Positions 18,183-29,945 of a stretch of DNA of 64,000 nt are shown piece by piece. The translations under genes were made by a program, and so were the position numbers. Under the pieces are notes generated by a model that saw nothing but the letters and a program-made list of their open reading frames with translations, was not told the origin of the DNA and made no database searches. This DNA is from Neisseria weaveri (lineage in GTDB: Bacteria > Pseudomonadota > Gammaproteobacteria > Burkholderiales > Neisseriaceae), in NCBI RefSeq assembly GCF_900638685.1, contig NZ_LR134533.1, positions 186,001-250,000 of the forward strand, written 5' to 3'. Positions within the stretch are counted from its first letter, which is position 1. Each line of letters starts with the position of its first letter.

Positions 18183-21014
18183 TTAGTTCAAATTCATTGC
18201 ATCTTCAACCAACTGCTTCAACTGAGCCACATGTTTGCTCATGTAGCCTACGGCAGGAGAAGCACTTGCAGGACGACCTGCATAGCTCAGTTTTTGCTGT
18301 TCACCCAAGATTTTCTCAATGCGGTGACGCAATTGGTGGAATGCACCTTGGTTGCGCGGTTCTTCCTGTGCCCAAACGATATCGTTAGCATTCGGATATT
18401 TCTGCAACTCTGCTTGAACTTCGGCATATGGGAAAGGATACAGCTGTTCAACACGTACAATTGCGATTTCTTCAGTCAAATTACGTTCAGCACGACCGGC
18501 AACCAGATCATAATAAACTTGACCTGCACACAGAATAACGCGTTTCACTTTGCTGTTGTCACGCTCTGCATCATCACTGATAACCGAACGGAAAGTTGAG
18601 CCTTCGGTAAAGTCTTTCAAATCACTCATAGAGTCTTTGAAACGCAGTAAACGTTTAGACATAAAGATAACCAACGGCTTACGGTATGAGCGCAAGGCTT
18701 GACGGCGCAGAATATGGAACATTTGCGAAGCTTCAGACGGCATCACAATCTGCATATTCTCTTCCGAACATAACTGCAACCAACGCTCCAAACGCGCCGA
18801 AGAGTGTTCAGGGCCTTGGCCATCATAACCATGCGGTAAGATAGTAGTTAAACCGCACAGGCGTCCCCATTTGGTTTCACCGGAAGAAATAAATTGGTCA
18901 ATCACCACTTGGGCACCATTGGCAAAGTCACCGAATTGAGCTTCCCAAATCGTCAATTTATCCGGAGCTGAGCAAGCAAAGCCGTATTCGTAAGCCATCA
19001 CAGCTTCTTCATTCAAGATAGAATCGATAACGATAAATGGAGCTTGGCCTTCAGACATATGGCGCAACGGAATATAAGCACCGTCATCATTTTTCTCACG
19101 TTTTTGATCGTGCAATACCGCATGGCGGTGTGAGAAAGTGCCGCGGCCTGAATCTTCACCAGAAATACGCACGCCTGTACCATTGGTTACCAGACTTGCG
19201 TAGGCAATAGTTTCAGCCATACCCCAATCGATAGGTTGAGTTCCTGCTGCCATTGCTTTACGCGCTTCTAAAACACGTTTAGCCGTATTGTGCAACGCAA
19301 AACCTTCGGGAACGGCAGTAAACTTATCGGCCAATCGCTGAATATCTGCCGCCGGCAAACCGCTTTCTACTTTTTCACGCCAATCTTGACCTTGATACTT
19401 AGACCAATCGACACGGTGTTTGCTTGCATAATCCGTTAAGCGGGTTTGCTCAACATGCTCGCCTTTATCCAAAGCTGCGCGATATTCTTGGATATAAGAT
19501 TCAGCCTCTTCGGCTTTAATAACGCCTTCTTTCACTAACTTTTCAGCATATAAAGCACGGGTTCCCGGATGCTGTGCAACTCTTTTATACATCATCGGCT
19601 GAGTCAACGTAGGATCGTCGCCCTCATTGTGACCCAATTTGCGGAAGCATACCAAATCGATGACTACGTCTTTACCAAATTGCTTGCGGTAATCCAAAGC
19701 AGCTTGAACCACAAAGCACACGGCTTCAGGATCATCACCATTTACATGGAACACCGGGGCTTCAACCATTTTTGCGATATCGGTACAGTAAACGGTTGAG
19801 CGTACATCGCGCGTATCAGAAGTTGTAAAACCGATTTGGTTGTTAATAACAATATGAATAGTGCCACCCGTGGTGTAACCACGTGTTTTGGATAGGTTGA
19901 ATGTCGCCTGATTGACACCTAAACCAATAAAGGCCGAATCACCATGAATCAAAACAGGCAAAACTTGATCGTAACCTTCTTCACCGCGACGGCGTTGTTT
20001 GGCTCTTGCAGAACCCTGAACAACAGGATTCACAATTTCCAAGTGTGAAGGGTTAAAAGCCAAAGTTACATGCATCGGGCCGTTCGGTGTAGCAATATCA
20101 GAGCTGAAACCCATGTGATACTTAACATCACCACTCGGCAAAGTTGCGGCAGCTCGGCCTTCAAATTCAGCAAATAAATCGCCTGGTTTTTTACCTAAAG
20201 TATTAACCAAAACATTCAGACGGCCTCGGTGAGCCATCCCGATAATCACTTCTTCAACACCATCTTTACCGGCATTTTGAATCAAGTAATTTAAACCTGC
20301 GATGGAGCTTTCACCACCTTCAACAGAAAAACGTTTCTGACCCACATATTTGGTATGCAGATAACGCTCCATCGTCTCAGCTGCTGTAATTTGCTTGAGA
20401 ATATAGCGTTTTTGTTCTGCATTAAAATTAGGAGTAGACAAAGAACCTTCAAAATAATTGCGAATCCAACGACGCTCGTCAGTATTGGCGATATACATAT
20501 ATTCCACACCAATATGGCCGCAATACGTTTGTTTCAATTTACTCACAATGTCAGACAAAGTCATTTTATCTTTGCCTGAAAAATCTCCCTCTCCTACGCT
20601 GAATTGCACAGCCATATCAGCATCGGTCAAACCATGGAATTTAGGATCCAATGCATCTAAATTACGAGGAGGCATACGTTTTAAAGGATCTAACTGTGCA
20701 GCACCCACACCTTGGATACGATACGCAGAAATCATGCGCAATACGCCAACCTGCTTTTTCAACATGGACTCATCCAAAGCCCCAGAAATCGCAGCGGTTG
20801 CACGAGTTTTTGCCAAGTTTGCAAAAGACTCCTGAATCGGACGATGCGCAACATCGCGGTCAACAAAGCCAGGCTGTGCTGCCAAGTCGGTAAAATAGTT
20901 TCTCCAGCGTTCGTCTACTGATTGAGGATCATTTAAATAATTTTCGTATAATTCTTCAATATAAGGTGCATTGGACCCAAATAAATAAGAAAAATTTAGT
21001 TTTTCGTCCATCAT
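18183..21014 (-). CDS. sucA: 2-oxoglutarate dehydrogenase E1
   Basis: A 943-residue thiamine-diphosphate enzyme, the usual SucA size, that decarboxylates 2-oxoglutarate and passes succinyl to SucB. Characteristic regions: [19 protein letters not shown] at the start, [81 protein letters not shown], and the C-terminal transketolase part with [18 protein letters not shown]. Two adjacent ATG codons (21014 and 21011) follow AAGGG; either may be used. A DUS is read in frame near 20213. Confidence 0.97.
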   Translation of the reverse strand: MMDEKLNFSYLFGSNAPYIEELYENYLNDPQSVDERWRNYFTDLAAQPGFVDRDVAHRPIQESFANLAKTRATAAISGALDESMLKKQVGVLRMISAYRIQGVGAAQLDPLKRMPPRNLDALDPKFHGLTDADMAVQFSVGEGDFSGKDKMTLSDIVSKLKQTYCGHIGVEYMYIANTDERRWIRNYFEGSLSTPNFNAEQKRYILKQITAAETMERYLHTKYVGQKRFSVEGGESSIAGLNYLIQNAGKDGVEEVIIGMAHRGRLNVLVNTLGKKPGDLFAEFEGRAAATLPSGDVKYHMGFSSDIATPNGPMHVTLAFNPSHLEIVNPVVQGSARAKQRRRGEEGYDQVLPVLIHGDSAFIGLGVNQATFNLSKTRGYTTGGTIHIVINNQIGFTTSDTRDVRSTVYCTDIAKMVEAPVFHVNGDDPEAVCFVVQAALDYRKQFGKDVVIDLVCFRKLGHNEGDDPTLTQPMMYKRVAQHPGTRALYAEKLVKEGVIKAEEAESYIQEYRAALDKGEHVEQTRLTDYASKHRVDWSKYQGQDWREKVESGLPAADIQRLADKFTAVPEGFALHNTAKRVLEARKAMAAGTQPIDWGMAETIAYASLVTNGTGVRISGEDSGRGTFSHRHAVLHDQKREKNDDGAYIPLRHMSEGQAPFIVIDSILNEEAVMAYEYGFACSAPDKLTIWEAQFGDFANGAQVVIDQFISSGETKWGRLCGLTTILPHGYDGQGPEHSSARLERWLQLCSEENMQIVMPSEASQMFHILRRQALRSYRKPLVIFMSKRLLRFKDSMSDLKDFTEGSTFRSVISDDAERDNSKVKRVILCAGQVYYDLVAGRAERNLTEEIAIVRVEQLYPFPYAEVQAELQKYPNANDIVWAQEEPRNQGAFHQLRHRIEKILGEQQKLSYAGRPASASPAVGYMSKHVAQLKQLVEDAMNLN

Positions 21015-21189
21015 GGCTTTTGCCCTTTGTTGGTATAAATAGAAAGTAGCTTTTCGAAAATGAAAGTATCCATTTTTGAATATGTATATTCTACTCTTGG
21101 TATATCAGGTTTGCTAATATTTTCTCCATTGATTTAAAAGTAATTTAACTACAATGAGGAAATAAAAATGCCCAATAAAAAATAACAAT

Positions 21190-21219
21190 AAAATGGCGGA
21201 AATTAGTTTCCGCCATTTT
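21190..21219 (-). terminator. Intrinsic terminator of gltA
   Basis: AAAATGGCGGAAA and its complement (13-base arms, four-base loop), 20 bases past the gltA stop. It separates gltA from the sucA transcript. Confidence 0.85.
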
Positions 21220-21238
21220 GTGCTTCAAATAAATAATT

Positions 21239-22522
21239 TTATCGCTTATCAACCGAAACGTAGTCTCTACGCGGAGAGCCTGTATACAGTTGACGAGGAC
21301 GACCAATCTTCTGATTAGGATCTGCGATCATTTCATGCCAATGTGAAATCCAACCTACAGTACGTGCCAATGCAAAGATTACTGTAAACATTGAAACAGG
21401 AATACCCAATGCAGACAATACGATACCTGAATAGAAGTCTACATTCGGGTACAATTTACGTTCTACGAAATATGAATCATTCAATGCAATTTGTTCCAAC
21501 TCCATTGCCAACTTGAATTTAGGATCATTTTCTAACCCCAACTCTTTCAATACTTCATAGCAAGTCTCACGCATGATACTTGCACGCGGATCCATGTTAC
21601 GGTATACGCGGTGACCAAAGCCCATCAAGCGGTATTTACGTTCTTTAACACCCTCCATGAAAGATGCAACATTGGAAACATCACCAATTTCATCCAACAT
21701 TTTCAACACAGCTTCGTTAGCACCACCATGTGCAGGCCCCCACAGGCTGGCAATACCTGCTGCAATACATGCAAACGGATTCGCACCGGAAGAACCTGCC
21801 AAACGAACAGTAGAAGTAGACGCATTTTGCTCATGATCAGCATGCAAAATGAAAATACGATCCAAAGCACGTACTAACACAGGATTTGGCTTGTACTCTT
21901 CGCAAGGAGTCGCAAACATCATATGCATGAAGTTTGCAGTGTAAGATAAATCATTACGTGGGTAATTAAATGGCAAGCCATTAGAATAACGATAACACAT
22001 TGCTGCAATCGTAGGAATCTTGGAAATCAAACGATATTCAGCAATGCGGCGATGGTCTGCATTTGAAATGTCTAAACTGTCTTGATAGAAAGCAGCCAAT
22101 GCACCAACAACACCAACCATCATCGCCATAGGGTGAGCATCACGACGGAAACCGCGGAAGAACCAGGTTAATTGTTCATGAAGCATAGTATGACGAGATA
22201 CTGTGTGCTCAAACTCCGCTTTCTGTTGTGCAGTCGGCAACTCTCCGTAAATCAACAAATAGCATGTTTCCAAATAGTCGCTACTTTCAGCAAGCTGCTC
22301 AATTGGATAGCCACGATAATAAAGTTGACCTTTATCACCATCAATAAAGGTAATTTTAGATTCACAGCTTGCAGTAGAAACAAAACCCGGATCGAATGTA
22401 AACATACCGGTACCTTTTGTGAAAGCACGGATATCTACTACATCATTACCTAAAGTACCTTCCAAAACTGGCAGCTCTAAAACCTCTTGACCTTCGGCAT
22501 GTAATTTAACCGTTTTAGACAT
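21239..22522 (-). CDS. gltA: Citrate synthase, type II
   Basis: A 427-residue hexameric-type citrate synthase that condenses acetyl-CoA and oxaloacetate. Motifs: [21 protein letters not shown] at the N-terminus, [18 protein letters not shown] with one catalytic His, [18 protein letters not shown] with the second, and [14 protein letters not shown] with the third, plus the catalytic Asp in NVDFYSG. AAGGAG stands before ATG at 22522. It lies between the sdh operon and sucAB-lpdA on the same strand, the order found in other Neisseria. Confidence 0.97.
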   Translation of the reverse strand: MSKTVKLHAEGQEVLELPVLEGTLGNDVVDIRAFTKGTGMFTFDPGFVSTASCESKITFIDGDKGQLYYRGYPIEQLAESSDYLETCYLLIYGELPTAQQKAEFEHTVSRHTMLHEQLTWFFRGFRRDAHPMAMMVGVVGALAAFYQDSLDISNADHRRIAEYRLISKIPTIAAMCYRYSNGLPFNYPRNDLSYTANFMHMMFATPCEEYKPNPVLVRALDRIFILHADHEQNASTSTVRLAGSSGANPFACIAAGIASLWGPAHGGANEAVLKMLDEIGDVSNVASFMEGVKERKYRLMGFGHRVYRNMDPRASIMRETCYEVLKELGLENDPKFKLAMELEQIALNDSYFVERKLYPNVDFYSGIVLSALGIPVSMFTVIFALARTVGWISHWHEMIADPNQKIGRPRQLYTGSPRRDYVSVDKR

Positions 22523-22634
22523 CTCTTACTCCTTTATTTTTCTGATTGGGAATCTAAAGTACTACTTTATATTTACTGAAACTATCAGCAAATAAATCAA
22601 CAATCATAAAAACCACATTAATTTCTGCTCGAAT

Positions 22635-22883
22635 TTATGCTTGTCTTATTTTTTCCAGTAGTGGTGTGAAATGAAGCTTATCTGTTTCTTCTTTTTGATT
22701 AACTAGGGCAAGAAACTCTTGATCTGGTAAATCCAAAATTTCCACAAATATAGTCAGTTCATCATCACTAAGACGATGGAACTCTTTTTCCATAAACCGC
22801 CCGAGCAGGATGTCCAACTCGAGCAGTCCACGACGGGTTTGGAAACGAATTCTGCGCTTAGCAGTTTCGTCAAAAGTTTTCAT
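22635..22883 (-). CDS. sdhE: Succinate dehydrogenase assembly factor SdhE (FAD attachment)
   Basis: An 82-residue protein with the family motif RGLLE at residues 18-22, part of RRGLLELDILLGRFME, needed to attach FAD covalently to SdhA. The helical bundle continues with FHRLSDDELTIFVEILDLPDQEFLALV. Start taken as ATG at 22883, two bases beyond the sdhB stop; the frame is open to a TTG at 22889 that would overlap sdhB by four bases. Last gene of sdhC-sdhD-sdhA-sdhB-sdhE. Confidence 0.93.
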   Translation of the reverse strand: MKTFDETAKRRIRFQTRRGLLELDILLGRFMEKEFHRLSDDELTIFVEILDLPDQEFLALVNQKEETDKLHFTPLLEKIRQA

Positions 22884-22885
22884 CG

Positions 22886-23593
22886 TCAAATAGCCCGTTT
22901 TAACATTATTTCTTTAATCTTACCAATCGCTCTAGTAGGATTCAAGTGTTTAGGACATACATCAACGCAGTTCATAATAGTATGGCAGCGAAACAACCTA
23001 TACGGGTCATTCAAATTATCCAAACGCTCGTTCGTAATGGTATCACGACTATCCGCAATAAACCGATAAGCATTCAACAAACCAGATGGACCAACAAACT
23101 TATCAGGGTTCCACCAGAAAGACGGACAAGCTGTAGAACAACAAGCGCATAAAATACACTCATACAGACCATCCAATTCTTTTCTGTCTTCTTGGCTTTG
23201 TAAACGCTCTTTATCAGGATCTGCCGGGGTATCATTTACCACGTAAGGTTTAATGGAATGATATTGTTTGAAGAATTGTGTCATATCGACAATTAAATCT
23301 CGAATAACCGGCAAGCCAGGTAAAGGGCGTAATTTAATTGGCTGTTTCAAACTACGAATATCTGTCAAACAAGCCAATCCGTTCTTACCGTTAATATTCA
23401 TACCATCTGAACCGCAAATACCCTCACGGCATGAACGACGGAAAGATAGACTATCATCCAACGCTTTTAATTTAACTAAAGCATCAAGTAATTTTACATC
23501 TGTAGGTTCAATTTCAAGCTCATAATCCTGCATATACGGCTTTGCATCCACATCGGGATTATAGCGATATACTTGAAAACGTACTTTTTCCAT
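22886..23593 (-). CDS. sdhB: Succinate dehydrogenase iron-sulfur subunit
   Basis: A 235-residue subunit with three Fe-S cluster motifs: the [2Fe-2S] group SCREGICGSDGMNINGKNGLAC, the [4Fe-4S] group CILCACCSTACP, and the [3Fe-4S] group CHTIMNCVDVCPKHLNP. It carries electrons from SdhA FAD to the membrane quinone site. Normal length. Lies 13 bases after sdhA. Confidence 0.97.
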   Translation of the reverse strand: MEKVRFQVYRYNPDVDAKPYMQDYELEIEPTDVKLLDALVKLKALDDSLSFRRSCREGICGSDGMNINGKNGLACLTDIRSLKQPIKLRPLPGLPVIRDLIVDMTQFFKQYHSIKPYVVNDTPADPDKERLQSQEDRKELDGLYECILCACCSTACPSFWWNPDKFVGPSGLLNAYRFIADSRDTITNERLDNLNDPYRLFRCHTIMNCVDVCPKHLNPTRAIGKIKEIMLKRAI

Positions 23594-23606
23594 GGTGTTG
23601 TGTTCC

Positions 23607-25370
23607 TTAGTAAACTCGTTTCGCCGGTTCGATATAATCTACTGTTAATGGTTTTGTATGAACCGGTTTGTAAGTCAAACGATTATCAGCCGAATAGAAC
23701 AATGTATGTTTCATCCAATTCTCGTCATCTCGCTCAGGATGGTCATCCGAAGCATGTGCTCCACGAGATTCTTTACGAGCCTCTGCTGAAACCAAAGTAG
23801 CTTTTGCTACTTCCATTAAATTATCTAACTCCAGCGCTTCAATACGAGCAGTATTCCATACTTGGCTCTTATCTTTAATTTCTGTAAATTTGGCACGCTC
23901 ATATAAAGCCAATACCTTATCAACACCTTCTTTTAGAATAGCATCTGTACGGAATACACCTGCATGCAATTGAACTGTGCGCTGCAATTCACGGCGTAAG
24001 TCATCAACATTCTCACCACCAGTTTGATTATTCAAACGTTCCAAACGCTGTTCTGTCAGCTTACCGGCATTGCTTGGCAACGGTTTCCAATCATTTTGCT
24101 GATTGATATATTCAATCATGCTATCGCCGGCAGACTTACCGAATACTACCAAATCCAATAAAGAGTTGGTGCCTAAGCGGTTTGCACCATGAACAGAAGC
24201 GCAAGCACATTCCCCTGCTGCATAGAGACCTTTAACTACAACTTCAGGATTATCACCCTCTGGAACAATGACTTCACCTAAATAATTGGTAGGAATACCA
24301 CCCATCATATAGTGAGTTGTAGGAACAACAGGAATTGGGTCTTTAATGGGGTCAATGCCGGCAAATTGAATAGAAATTTCACGAATACCGGGCAATTTTT
24401 CCATAATTTTTTCTGCACCGATATGATCGATTTTCAGCAACACATGGTCTTTGTTTTTACCGCAGCCACGGCCTTCGTAAATTTCCATCGCCATAGCACG
24501 CGAGACAACATCACGAGAAGCCAAATCTTTTACCGTAGGAGCATATCGTTCCATAAAACGCTCACCATTGCAGTTGAGCAAAATACCCCCCTCACCGCGA
24601 ACACCTTCTGTAATCAAAACACCTGCACCAGCCACACCAGTAGGATGGAATTGCCAGAATTCCATATCTTCTAATGGAATACCAGCACGTGCACAAATAC
24701 CCAAGCCGTCACCTGTATTCATGAAGGCATTGGTTGATGAAGCATAAATACGGCCAGCTCCGCCTGTAGCAAACAATACTGCTTTAGCATGGAAAATGTA
24801 AACATCTCCGGTTTCCATTTCCATAGCGGTTACGCCAACAACATCACCGTTGTCATCACGAATCAAATCCAATGCAGTCCACTCAACAAAAAATTGCGTG
24901 TTAGCACGCACATTTTGTTGATACAGCGTGTGCAGCATAGCATGGCCGGTACGGTCTGCTACTGCACAAGCACGCTCTACAGCACGTTTACCATGTTCTG
25001 CCGTGTGCCCACCAAAAGGACGTTGATAAATTTTGCCACTCTCTACACGGTCAAAAGGCATACCCATATGCTCTAATTCAATAACAGCTTCAGGAGCACG
25101 ACGAGTCATAAACTCAATTGCATCTTGATCACCCAGCCAGTCCGAACCTTTTACGGTATCGTACATATGCCAAGTCCAATGATCTTCCTGTACGTTACCC
25201 AAAGAAGCAGAAATACCACCTTGCGCAGCAACAGTATGTGAACGCGTCGGAAATACTTTAGATAAAACAGCAGTATTCAAACCAGACTTAGACAATTGCA
25301 AAGCCGCTCTCAAGCCAGCACCACCACCACCAACAATTACTGCATCAAAACGACGAACAGGAAAACTCAT
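23607..25370 (-). CDS. sdhA: Succinate dehydrogenase flavoprotein subunit
   Basis: A 587-residue subunit that oxidises succinate to fumarate. N-terminal FAD site [19 protein letters not shown]; the FAD-linking His is in [16 protein letters not shown]; substrate region [16 protein letters not shown] with active-site residues; second FAD segment [18 protein letters not shown]. Start at 25370 ([13 protein letters not shown]) overlaps the sdhD stop as ATGA and has GGGGG upstream; the frame to 25382 is rejected. Confidence 0.97.
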   Translation of the reverse strand: MSFPVRRFDAVIVGGGGAGLRAALQLSKSGLNTAVLSKVFPTRSHTVAAQGGISASLGNVQEDHWTWHMYDTVKGSDWLGDQDAIEFMTRRAPEAVIELEHMGMPFDRVESGKIYQRPFGGHTAEHGKRAVERACAVADRTGHAMLHTLYQQNVRANTQFFVEWTALDLIRDDNGDVVGVTAMEMETGDVYIFHAKAVLFATGGAGRIYASSTNAFMNTGDGLGICARAGIPLEDMEFWQFHPTGVAGAGVLITEGVRGEGGILLNCNGERFMERYAPTVKDLASRDVVSRAMAMEIYEGRGCGKNKDHVLLKIDHIGAEKIMEKLPGIREISIQFAGIDPIKDPIPVVPTTHYMMGGIPTNYLGEVIVPEGDNPEVVVKGLYAAGECACASVHGANRLGTNSLLDLVVFGKSAGDSMIEYINQQNDWKPLPSNAGKLTEQRLERLNNQTGGENVDDLRRELQRTVQLHAGVFRTDAILKEGVDKVLALYERAKFTEIKDKSQVWNTARIEALELDNLMEVAKATLVSAEARKESRGAHASDDHPERDDENWMKHTLFYSADNRLTYKPVHTKPLTVDYIEPAKRVY

Positions 25371-25714
25371 ACCAACCCCCAAATTACTTTAACCGAATAA
25401 ACCAGGCAGCCAACCAACCAAACGATTGTGGCCACTTGTAAAAACAGGCGTAAACCAAATGGCTTAATGTAGTCCATCCACAAATCACGGATACCTACCC
25501 AAGCGTGAAGCAATAACGCCACAAAAGTAACCTGAGTGAATACTTTGACCCACGTTTGAGCAAAAAATGCTTGCCATGAATCATAATCGCCCGGCAAAGC
25601 GAACAAAAACAAAATAAAAGCAACAGTATAAACCAACATGATTACTGCTGTTGCCCGCTGCATTGCCCAGTCACGCAAGCCGTAATGTGCACCGGCCAAT
25701 TTACGATCTACCAT
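25367..25714 (-). CDS. sdhD: Succinate dehydrogenase membrane anchor SdhD
   Basis: A 115-residue protein with three membrane helices ([63 protein letters not shown]). The heme b ligand is probably the His in [19 protein letters not shown], the family signature. AGGAG is correctly spaced for ATG at 25714 and too close to ATG at 25720. Overlaps sdhC by seven bases and sdhA by four. Confidence 0.93.
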   Translation of the reverse strand: MVDRKLAGAHYGLRDWAMQRATAVIMLVYTVAFILFLFALPGDYDSWQAFFAQTWVKVFTQVTFVALLLHAWVGIRDLWMDYIKPFGLRLFLQVATIVWLVGCLVYSVKVIWGLV

Positions 25715-26085
25715 AACCATGCTCCTAAAATAACAGTCAATACCAAAGCTGTAACAAAAACGATTTTTGCGGTACCGCGTGCTGTTTGCAGCTCCAAGCC
25801 TTTATGCGCATCCAAAAACAGGAAACGGATACCGGCACAAAAATGATGCAAATAAGCCCACAACAAACCGATTAAAACCAGCTTGACAAACGGATTGGAC
25901 ACGATAGAACGGTAGGTTTCAAAAGCCTCTTCACGGCTTAACGTACCGGCCAACAGGCACAACAACAACGGCAGGCTCACAAATAAAAGGACCCCGCTGA
26001 TGCGGTGCAGAATAGAAACAATCCCCGGTATCGGCAATCTGATATTGGGGAGTTCTAGAAACACTGGGCGTTGTTTCGTCTGCAT
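25708..26085 (-). CDS. sdhC: Succinate dehydrogenase cytochrome b556 subunit SdhC
   Basis: A 125-residue anchor with three helices and the family motif RPVFLELPNIRLPIPGIVSILHRISGVLLF; the heme ligand His is expected in LLWAYLHHFCAGIRFLFLDAH. ATG at 26085 has AGAGGAA upstream (the 26091 codon is TTG). First gene of the sdh operon; its promoter must lie in the long gap up to mdh. Confidence 0.94.
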   Translation of the reverse strand: MQTKQRPVFLELPNIRLPIPGIVSILHRISGVLLFVSLPLLLCLLAGTLSREEAFETYRSIVSNPFVKLVLIGLLWAYLHHFCAGIRFLFLDAHKGLELQTARGTAKIVFVTALVLTVILGAWLW

Positions 26086-26852
26086 TATCAATTCCTCTTC
26101 ACAAACATCATACTTTTTCTAAAAAATTCAAAACCGACGCAGGTACCCGTTAATAAAATAACCAATATATCAGGTTACTACACGGGACTACGCTAGCATA
26201 TAACTTACAACATTTAACTGTTGTTGAACAGTACTTTTTCAGATTTTTTTGATAAAACTTAACAACAAAATTATAAATAAAAATAATTATCTACTGTAAA
26301 AAATACCTATCATTTTAAAAAAGCATTATCCGGCAAATAGATAGCTTCGATTAATTTTAGTAATACCCTTCTTTACAAAACAAAAAATTACTACTAGGCA
26401 AGCATTTAAAAATTTATCGCTACATATGACTTTATTGCCTTGATAAGCTATTTCACAATTTTTCAAGCTCATTCTTGTCTTTCAGTACTGTTCTTACAAA
26501 CCAAACTGGCAAACCAAACTGGCGACACTTTTAACAATTAATCAACTCTCTATTTTATTCAAATCAAGTATCAGAAAAAGGATTGCCATACTCTGCAAAT
26601 TTGGTATGATAAATATCGTTGCTATTCGGTTTATTCGAATACTTCAAACTTAGTACAAACTGTTTAGCAGTTAATATTGTTGAAATATTTTCAATTCAAT
26701 ATGTATGCTTCGAATAATCTCATACAGAATATTCAAAGGAACAGGCACACGGCATTGTCGATTTATTGCCTGCTATCATCTGTTATTAATAGTGAAACTA
26801 AGCTTTTAAGAAAATTTTTTCGTAATCTACAGCCACTCAGGAGAGTTTTGGT
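26086..26852. promoter_or_regulatory. Long AT-rich divergent promoter region between sdhC and mdh
   Basis: About 770 bases without a gene, AT-rich, between two divergent citrate-cycle transcription units. It includes a tandem copy of AAACCAAACTGGC at about 26498-26523. I see no convincing Fur, FNR or CRP site by eye. Its length suggests regulation or a small RNA, but nothing in it can be assigned. Confidence 0.5.
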
Positions 26853-27830
26853 ATGAAATCACCCGTTCGTGTTGCCGTTACCGGTGCTGCCGGCCAAATT
26901 GGTTATGCTTTATTATTCCGTATTGCCAGCGGTGAAATGCTGGGCAAAGACCAACCGGTTATTCTGCAACTTTTAGACTTGCCTCAAGCACAAAATGCGG
27001 TTAAAGGCGTAATGATGGAATTGCAAGACTGCGCATTCCCATTGTTGGCAGATATGTTTACTACCGACAACCCTGAAGAAGCGTTTAAAGACGCGGAAAT
27101 CGCTATCTTGGTAGGCTCACGCCCACGCAGCAAAGGCATGGAACGCGCCGACTTACTGCAAGCAAACGCCGAAATCTTTACTGTTCAAGGTGCAGCTTTG
27201 AACAAAGTTGCAAACCGCAATGTAAAAGTATTGGTTGTAGGCAACCCGGCTAACACCAATGCTTATATCGCCATGAAGTCTGCCCCTGACCTGCCAGCGA
27301 AAAACTTTACTGCCATGCTGCGTCTCGACCACAACCGTGCGTTGAGCCAAATCGCTGAAAAAACAGGCAAAAAAGTTGCAGACATCGAAAAATTATGCGT
27401 ATGGGGCAACCACTCTCCCACCATGTATGCCGATTACCGTTTTGCCACCATCAACGGCGAAAGCGTAAAAGACATGATCAACGATCAAGAGTGGAACGCC
27501 AATGTATTCCTGCCGACCGTAGGCAAACGCGGTGCTGCCATTATTGAAGCGCGCGGCCTGTCTTCTGCTGCTTCTGCCGCCAACGCCGCTATCGACCATA
27601 TCCGCGACTGGGTGTTGGGCACCAACGGCAAATGGGTAACCATGGGTATTCCTTCCGACGGCTCTTACGGCATTCCCGAAGGCACTATGTTCGGTTTCCC
27701 GGTAACTTGCGAAAATGGCGAATACAAACTGGTTGAAGGTTTGGAAATTGACGAATTCAGCCAAGAGCGCATCAATGTTACTTTGAAAGAATTGGAAGAA
27801 GAAAAAGCCGGTGTAGCTCATCTGCTGTAA
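26853..27830 (+). CDS. mdh: Malate dehydrogenase (NAD-dependent)
   Basis: A 325-residue enzyme of the cytosolic-type MDH group, oxidising malate to oxaloacetate. NAD site [21 protein letters not shown], substrate loop [31 protein letters not shown] and the catalytic His in [22 protein letters not shown] precedes the ATG. Meningococci and gonococci rely on the quinone-linked Mqo, so a soluble mdh argues for another Neisseria lineage (known biology, applied by inference). Its stop codon lies in a very long palindrome. Confidence 0.96.
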   Translation: MKSPVRVAVTGAAGQIGYALLFRIASGEMLGKDQPVILQLLDLPQAQNAVKGVMMELQDCAFPLLADMFTTDNPEEAFKDAEIAILVGSRPRSKGMERADLLQANAEIFTVQGAALNKVANRNVKVLVVGNPANTNAYIAMKSAPDLPAKNFTAMLRLDHNRALSQIAEKTGKKVADIEKLCVWGNHSPTMYADYRFATINGESVKDMINDQEWNANVFLPTVGKRGAAIIEARGLSSAASAANAAIDHIRDWVLGTNGKWVTMGIPSDGSYGIPEGTMFGFPVTCENGEYKLVEGLEIDEFSQERINVTLKELEEEKAGVAHLL

Positions 27831-27899
27831 GATTCTTTATTAAGCAAACAGGCCGTTTGAAAATTTCAGACGGCCTGTTTGCTTAATAAAGAATCTTAC
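27827..27899. terminator. Very long palindrome with embedded DUS pair, overlapping the mdh stop
   Basis: Arms of 36 bases (27827-27862 and 27864-27899) around a single central base. The only departure from perfect pairing is one G-T wobble within the left DUS core (gccgtttgaa). The left arm starts inside the last mdh codons and includes the TAA stop. It is far longer than the usual DUS hairpins of the window. Terminator function is likely; its size suggests an additional role or a duplication by inverted copying. Confidence 0.8.
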
Positions 27900-28175
27900 T
27901 TTATTTAAACAAATTTAAAACCATCCTTCGATATTACCGTTCTCTACGCTTTGCCGTATAATCTGTTTTATTTACAGAAAATAATAAATATTTCATGCGC
28001 AAAGCAGAAATATCAAAGCTGTGCCAACCAATCCCAATATACTCCGAATAAGCTGTTGCAACTATTATCCCACCCAACCGATTAAATAAGAATTCTCATC
28101 AACCAGCAAACTTTTTCAAACCTGCTTGATGCTGACTTACAAAACAAAATTGATTTAATTTTTAGGAACTACCCT
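27900..28175. other. Gap before the glutamate synthase-like gene
   Basis: About 275 bases with no open frame and no recognisable RNA. AT-rich, and presumably holds the promoter of the gene at 28176. Confidence 0.4.
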
Positions 28176-29843
28176 ATGTCCAAAGATAATCCTAAACCGA
28201 CCAACACACGTTCTGCCAATTACGGCTTTTTGATTATGCCCCGCTACGGCTTACTGTGGATTTTCGGAACATTAACCGTTGTCTGCCTCTTGCTTAAAAT
28301 CTGGTGGCTGTTTGTTATTTCCCTATTACTGACCCTATTAGGCATACACGACATTACCCAAAGACGCCATGCGATTCTGCGCAACTATCCCATCGGCGGA
28401 CACATCCGTTTTCTGCTGGAAAACTTCCGCCCCGAAATCCGCCAGTATTTCTTGGAAGACGATCAGGAGCAGGTGCCGTTTTCGCGTCAACAGCGTTCGC
28501 TGGTTTATCAACGGGCAAAAAATCTCGACAGCACAACGGCTTTCGGCAGCATCAACGATTTGAACAAAACCGGCAGCGAGTGGTTTTTGCACTCGGGCAA
28601 CAGCCACAAAATCGACAACCACGATTTCCGCGTGCGTGTCGGCAACGAGCGCTGTCTGCAACCTTACGACTTATCCGTATTCAACATTTCCGCCATGAGT
28701 TTCGGCGCACTTTCCGCCGCCGCCATCGAAGCGCTCAACTGCGGCGCGAAGATGGGCGGTTTTGCCCACGATACCGGCGAAGGCAGCATCAGCCCTTATC
28801 ATAAAAAACACGGCGGCGACCTGATTTGGGAGCTGGGTACGGGCTATTTCGGCTGCCGCGACGAGCACGGCAATTTCAATCCTAAAACCTTCGCCGAACG
28901 CGCTTCGCTTGAGCAAGTAAAAATGATTGAAATCAAGCTGTCCCAAGGCGCGAAGCCAGGCAAAGGCGGCGTGTTGCCCGCATCTAAAATCACCGAAGAA
29001 ATCGCACGCACGCGCGACATTCCCATCGGTGTGGATTGTATTTCTCCGGCCAGCCATCCCGCTTTTTCCACACCGCGCGAGTTGGTGAAATTCTGGCAGC
29101 AGCTGCGTGAATTGTCCGGCGGCAAGCCCGTAGGCTTCAAACTCTGCATCGGTATGCCGTGGGAGTTTATGGCGATTGTTAAAGCCATGATTGAAGAAGA
29201 CAACTATCCCGACTTTATCGTGGTGGACGGCGCGGAAGGCGGCACCGGCGCGGCACCCGTTGAGTTTATGGACTCCATCGGTATGCCTTTGGTTGATGCC
29301 TTGATTTTCGTGCAAAATACATTGGTCGGCGCCGGCATCCGCGACAAAATCAAAGTCGGCGTGAGCGGCAAGTTGGTGAGCGGTTTCGATATCGCCAAAA
29401 TGATGAGCTTGGGTGCCGACTGGTGTAACAGCGCGCGCGGCTTCATGTTTGCGGTCGGCTGTATCCAATCGCGTTCCTGCCATACCAATAAATGCCCCAC
29501 CGGCGTGGCCACGCAAGATCCGTCGCGTCAGAAAGCTTTGGACGTGCCGGACAAATCCCAACGCGTGAAAAACTTCCACGCCAACACTTTGAAAGCCCTC
29601 GCCGATATCGTCGGCAGCGCGGGGTTGGATCATCCGCAGCAGCTGAAACCTCACCACATCGTGCGCCGTCAACCCGACGGTTGGATCAAACTGTTGTCAG
29701 AGCATTATCAATTCATCCAATCCGGCTCGCTGTTGAGCGGAAACAGCGAACGGCCTATTTTGGAAAGAATGTGGAATTTGGCTGACCCGGACAGTTTCCA
29801 AGCAATGGGCATTGCCGACGAAATCATCAAGGGCGAAAATTAA
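28176..29843 (+). CDS. FMN-binding glutamate synthase-like protein (GltB domain 2 family)
   Basis: A 555-residue protein: two N-terminal membrane helices (LLWIFGTLTVVCLLLKIWW and LFVISLLLTLLGI) followed by the FMN-binding (alpha/beta)8 domain of the glutamate synthase large subunit. Motifs: SAMSFGALSAAAIEALN, DTGEGSISPYH, KLSQGAKPGKGGVLPASK, DGAEGGTGAAP, and the Fe-S-type cysteines in SRSCHTNKCPTGVATQDP. There is no amidotransferase domain, so it is not a normal GOGAT. Membrane-anchored stand-alone GltB-domain proteins are widespread and their substrate is unknown. Confidence 0.88.
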   Translation: MSKDNPKPTNTRSANYGFLIMPRYGLLWIFGTLTVVCLLLKIWWLFVISLLLTLLGIHDITQRRHAILRNYPIGGHIRFLLENFRPEIRQYFLEDDQEQVPFSRQQRSLVYQRAKNLDSTTAFGSINDLNKTGSEWFLHSGNSHKIDNHDFRVRVGNERCLQPYDLSVFNISAMSFGALSAAAIEALNCGAKMGGFAHDTGEGSISPYHKKHGGDLIWELGTGYFGCRDEHGNFNPKTFAERASLEQVKMIEIKLSQGAKPGKGGVLPASKITEEIARTRDIPIGVDCISPASHPAFSTPRELVKFWQQLRELSGGKPVGFKLCIGMPWEFMAIVKAMIEEDNYPDFIVVDGAEGGTGAAPVEFMDSIGMPLVDALIFVQNTLVGAGIRDKIKVGVSGKLVSGFDIAKMMSLGADWCNSARGFMFAVGCIQSRSCHTNKCPTGVATQDPSRQKALDVPDKSQRVKNFHANTLKALADIVGSAGLDHPQQLKPHHIVRRQPDGWIKLLSEHYQFIQSGSLLSGNSERPILERMWNLADPDSFQAMGIADEIIKGEN

Positions 29844-29849
29844 TCTGAC

Positions 29850-29880
29850 AAGGCCGTCTGAAAAATTTTCAGACGGCCTT
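29850..29880 (+). terminator. DUS-pair terminator
   Basis: Inverted DUS pair with 15-base arms, six bases past the stop codon of the GltB-like gene. Confidence 0.75.
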
Positions 29881-29945
29881 GAAATCAATCTTCCCTACCC
29901 CATTTAAACCGAGTTATCGATAACCCAAACAAAAGGAATTCCCTC

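Noticed and set aside
26498..26523. Tandem AAACCAAACTGGC as an operator
   Set aside because: Only two direct copies, no symmetry and no match to a known regulator motif. Kept only as a note in the promoter region.
28671..29672. 333-codon open frame opposite the glutamate synthase-like gene
   Set aside because: Antisense shadow caused by the codon bias of the real gene, and no recognisable domain.
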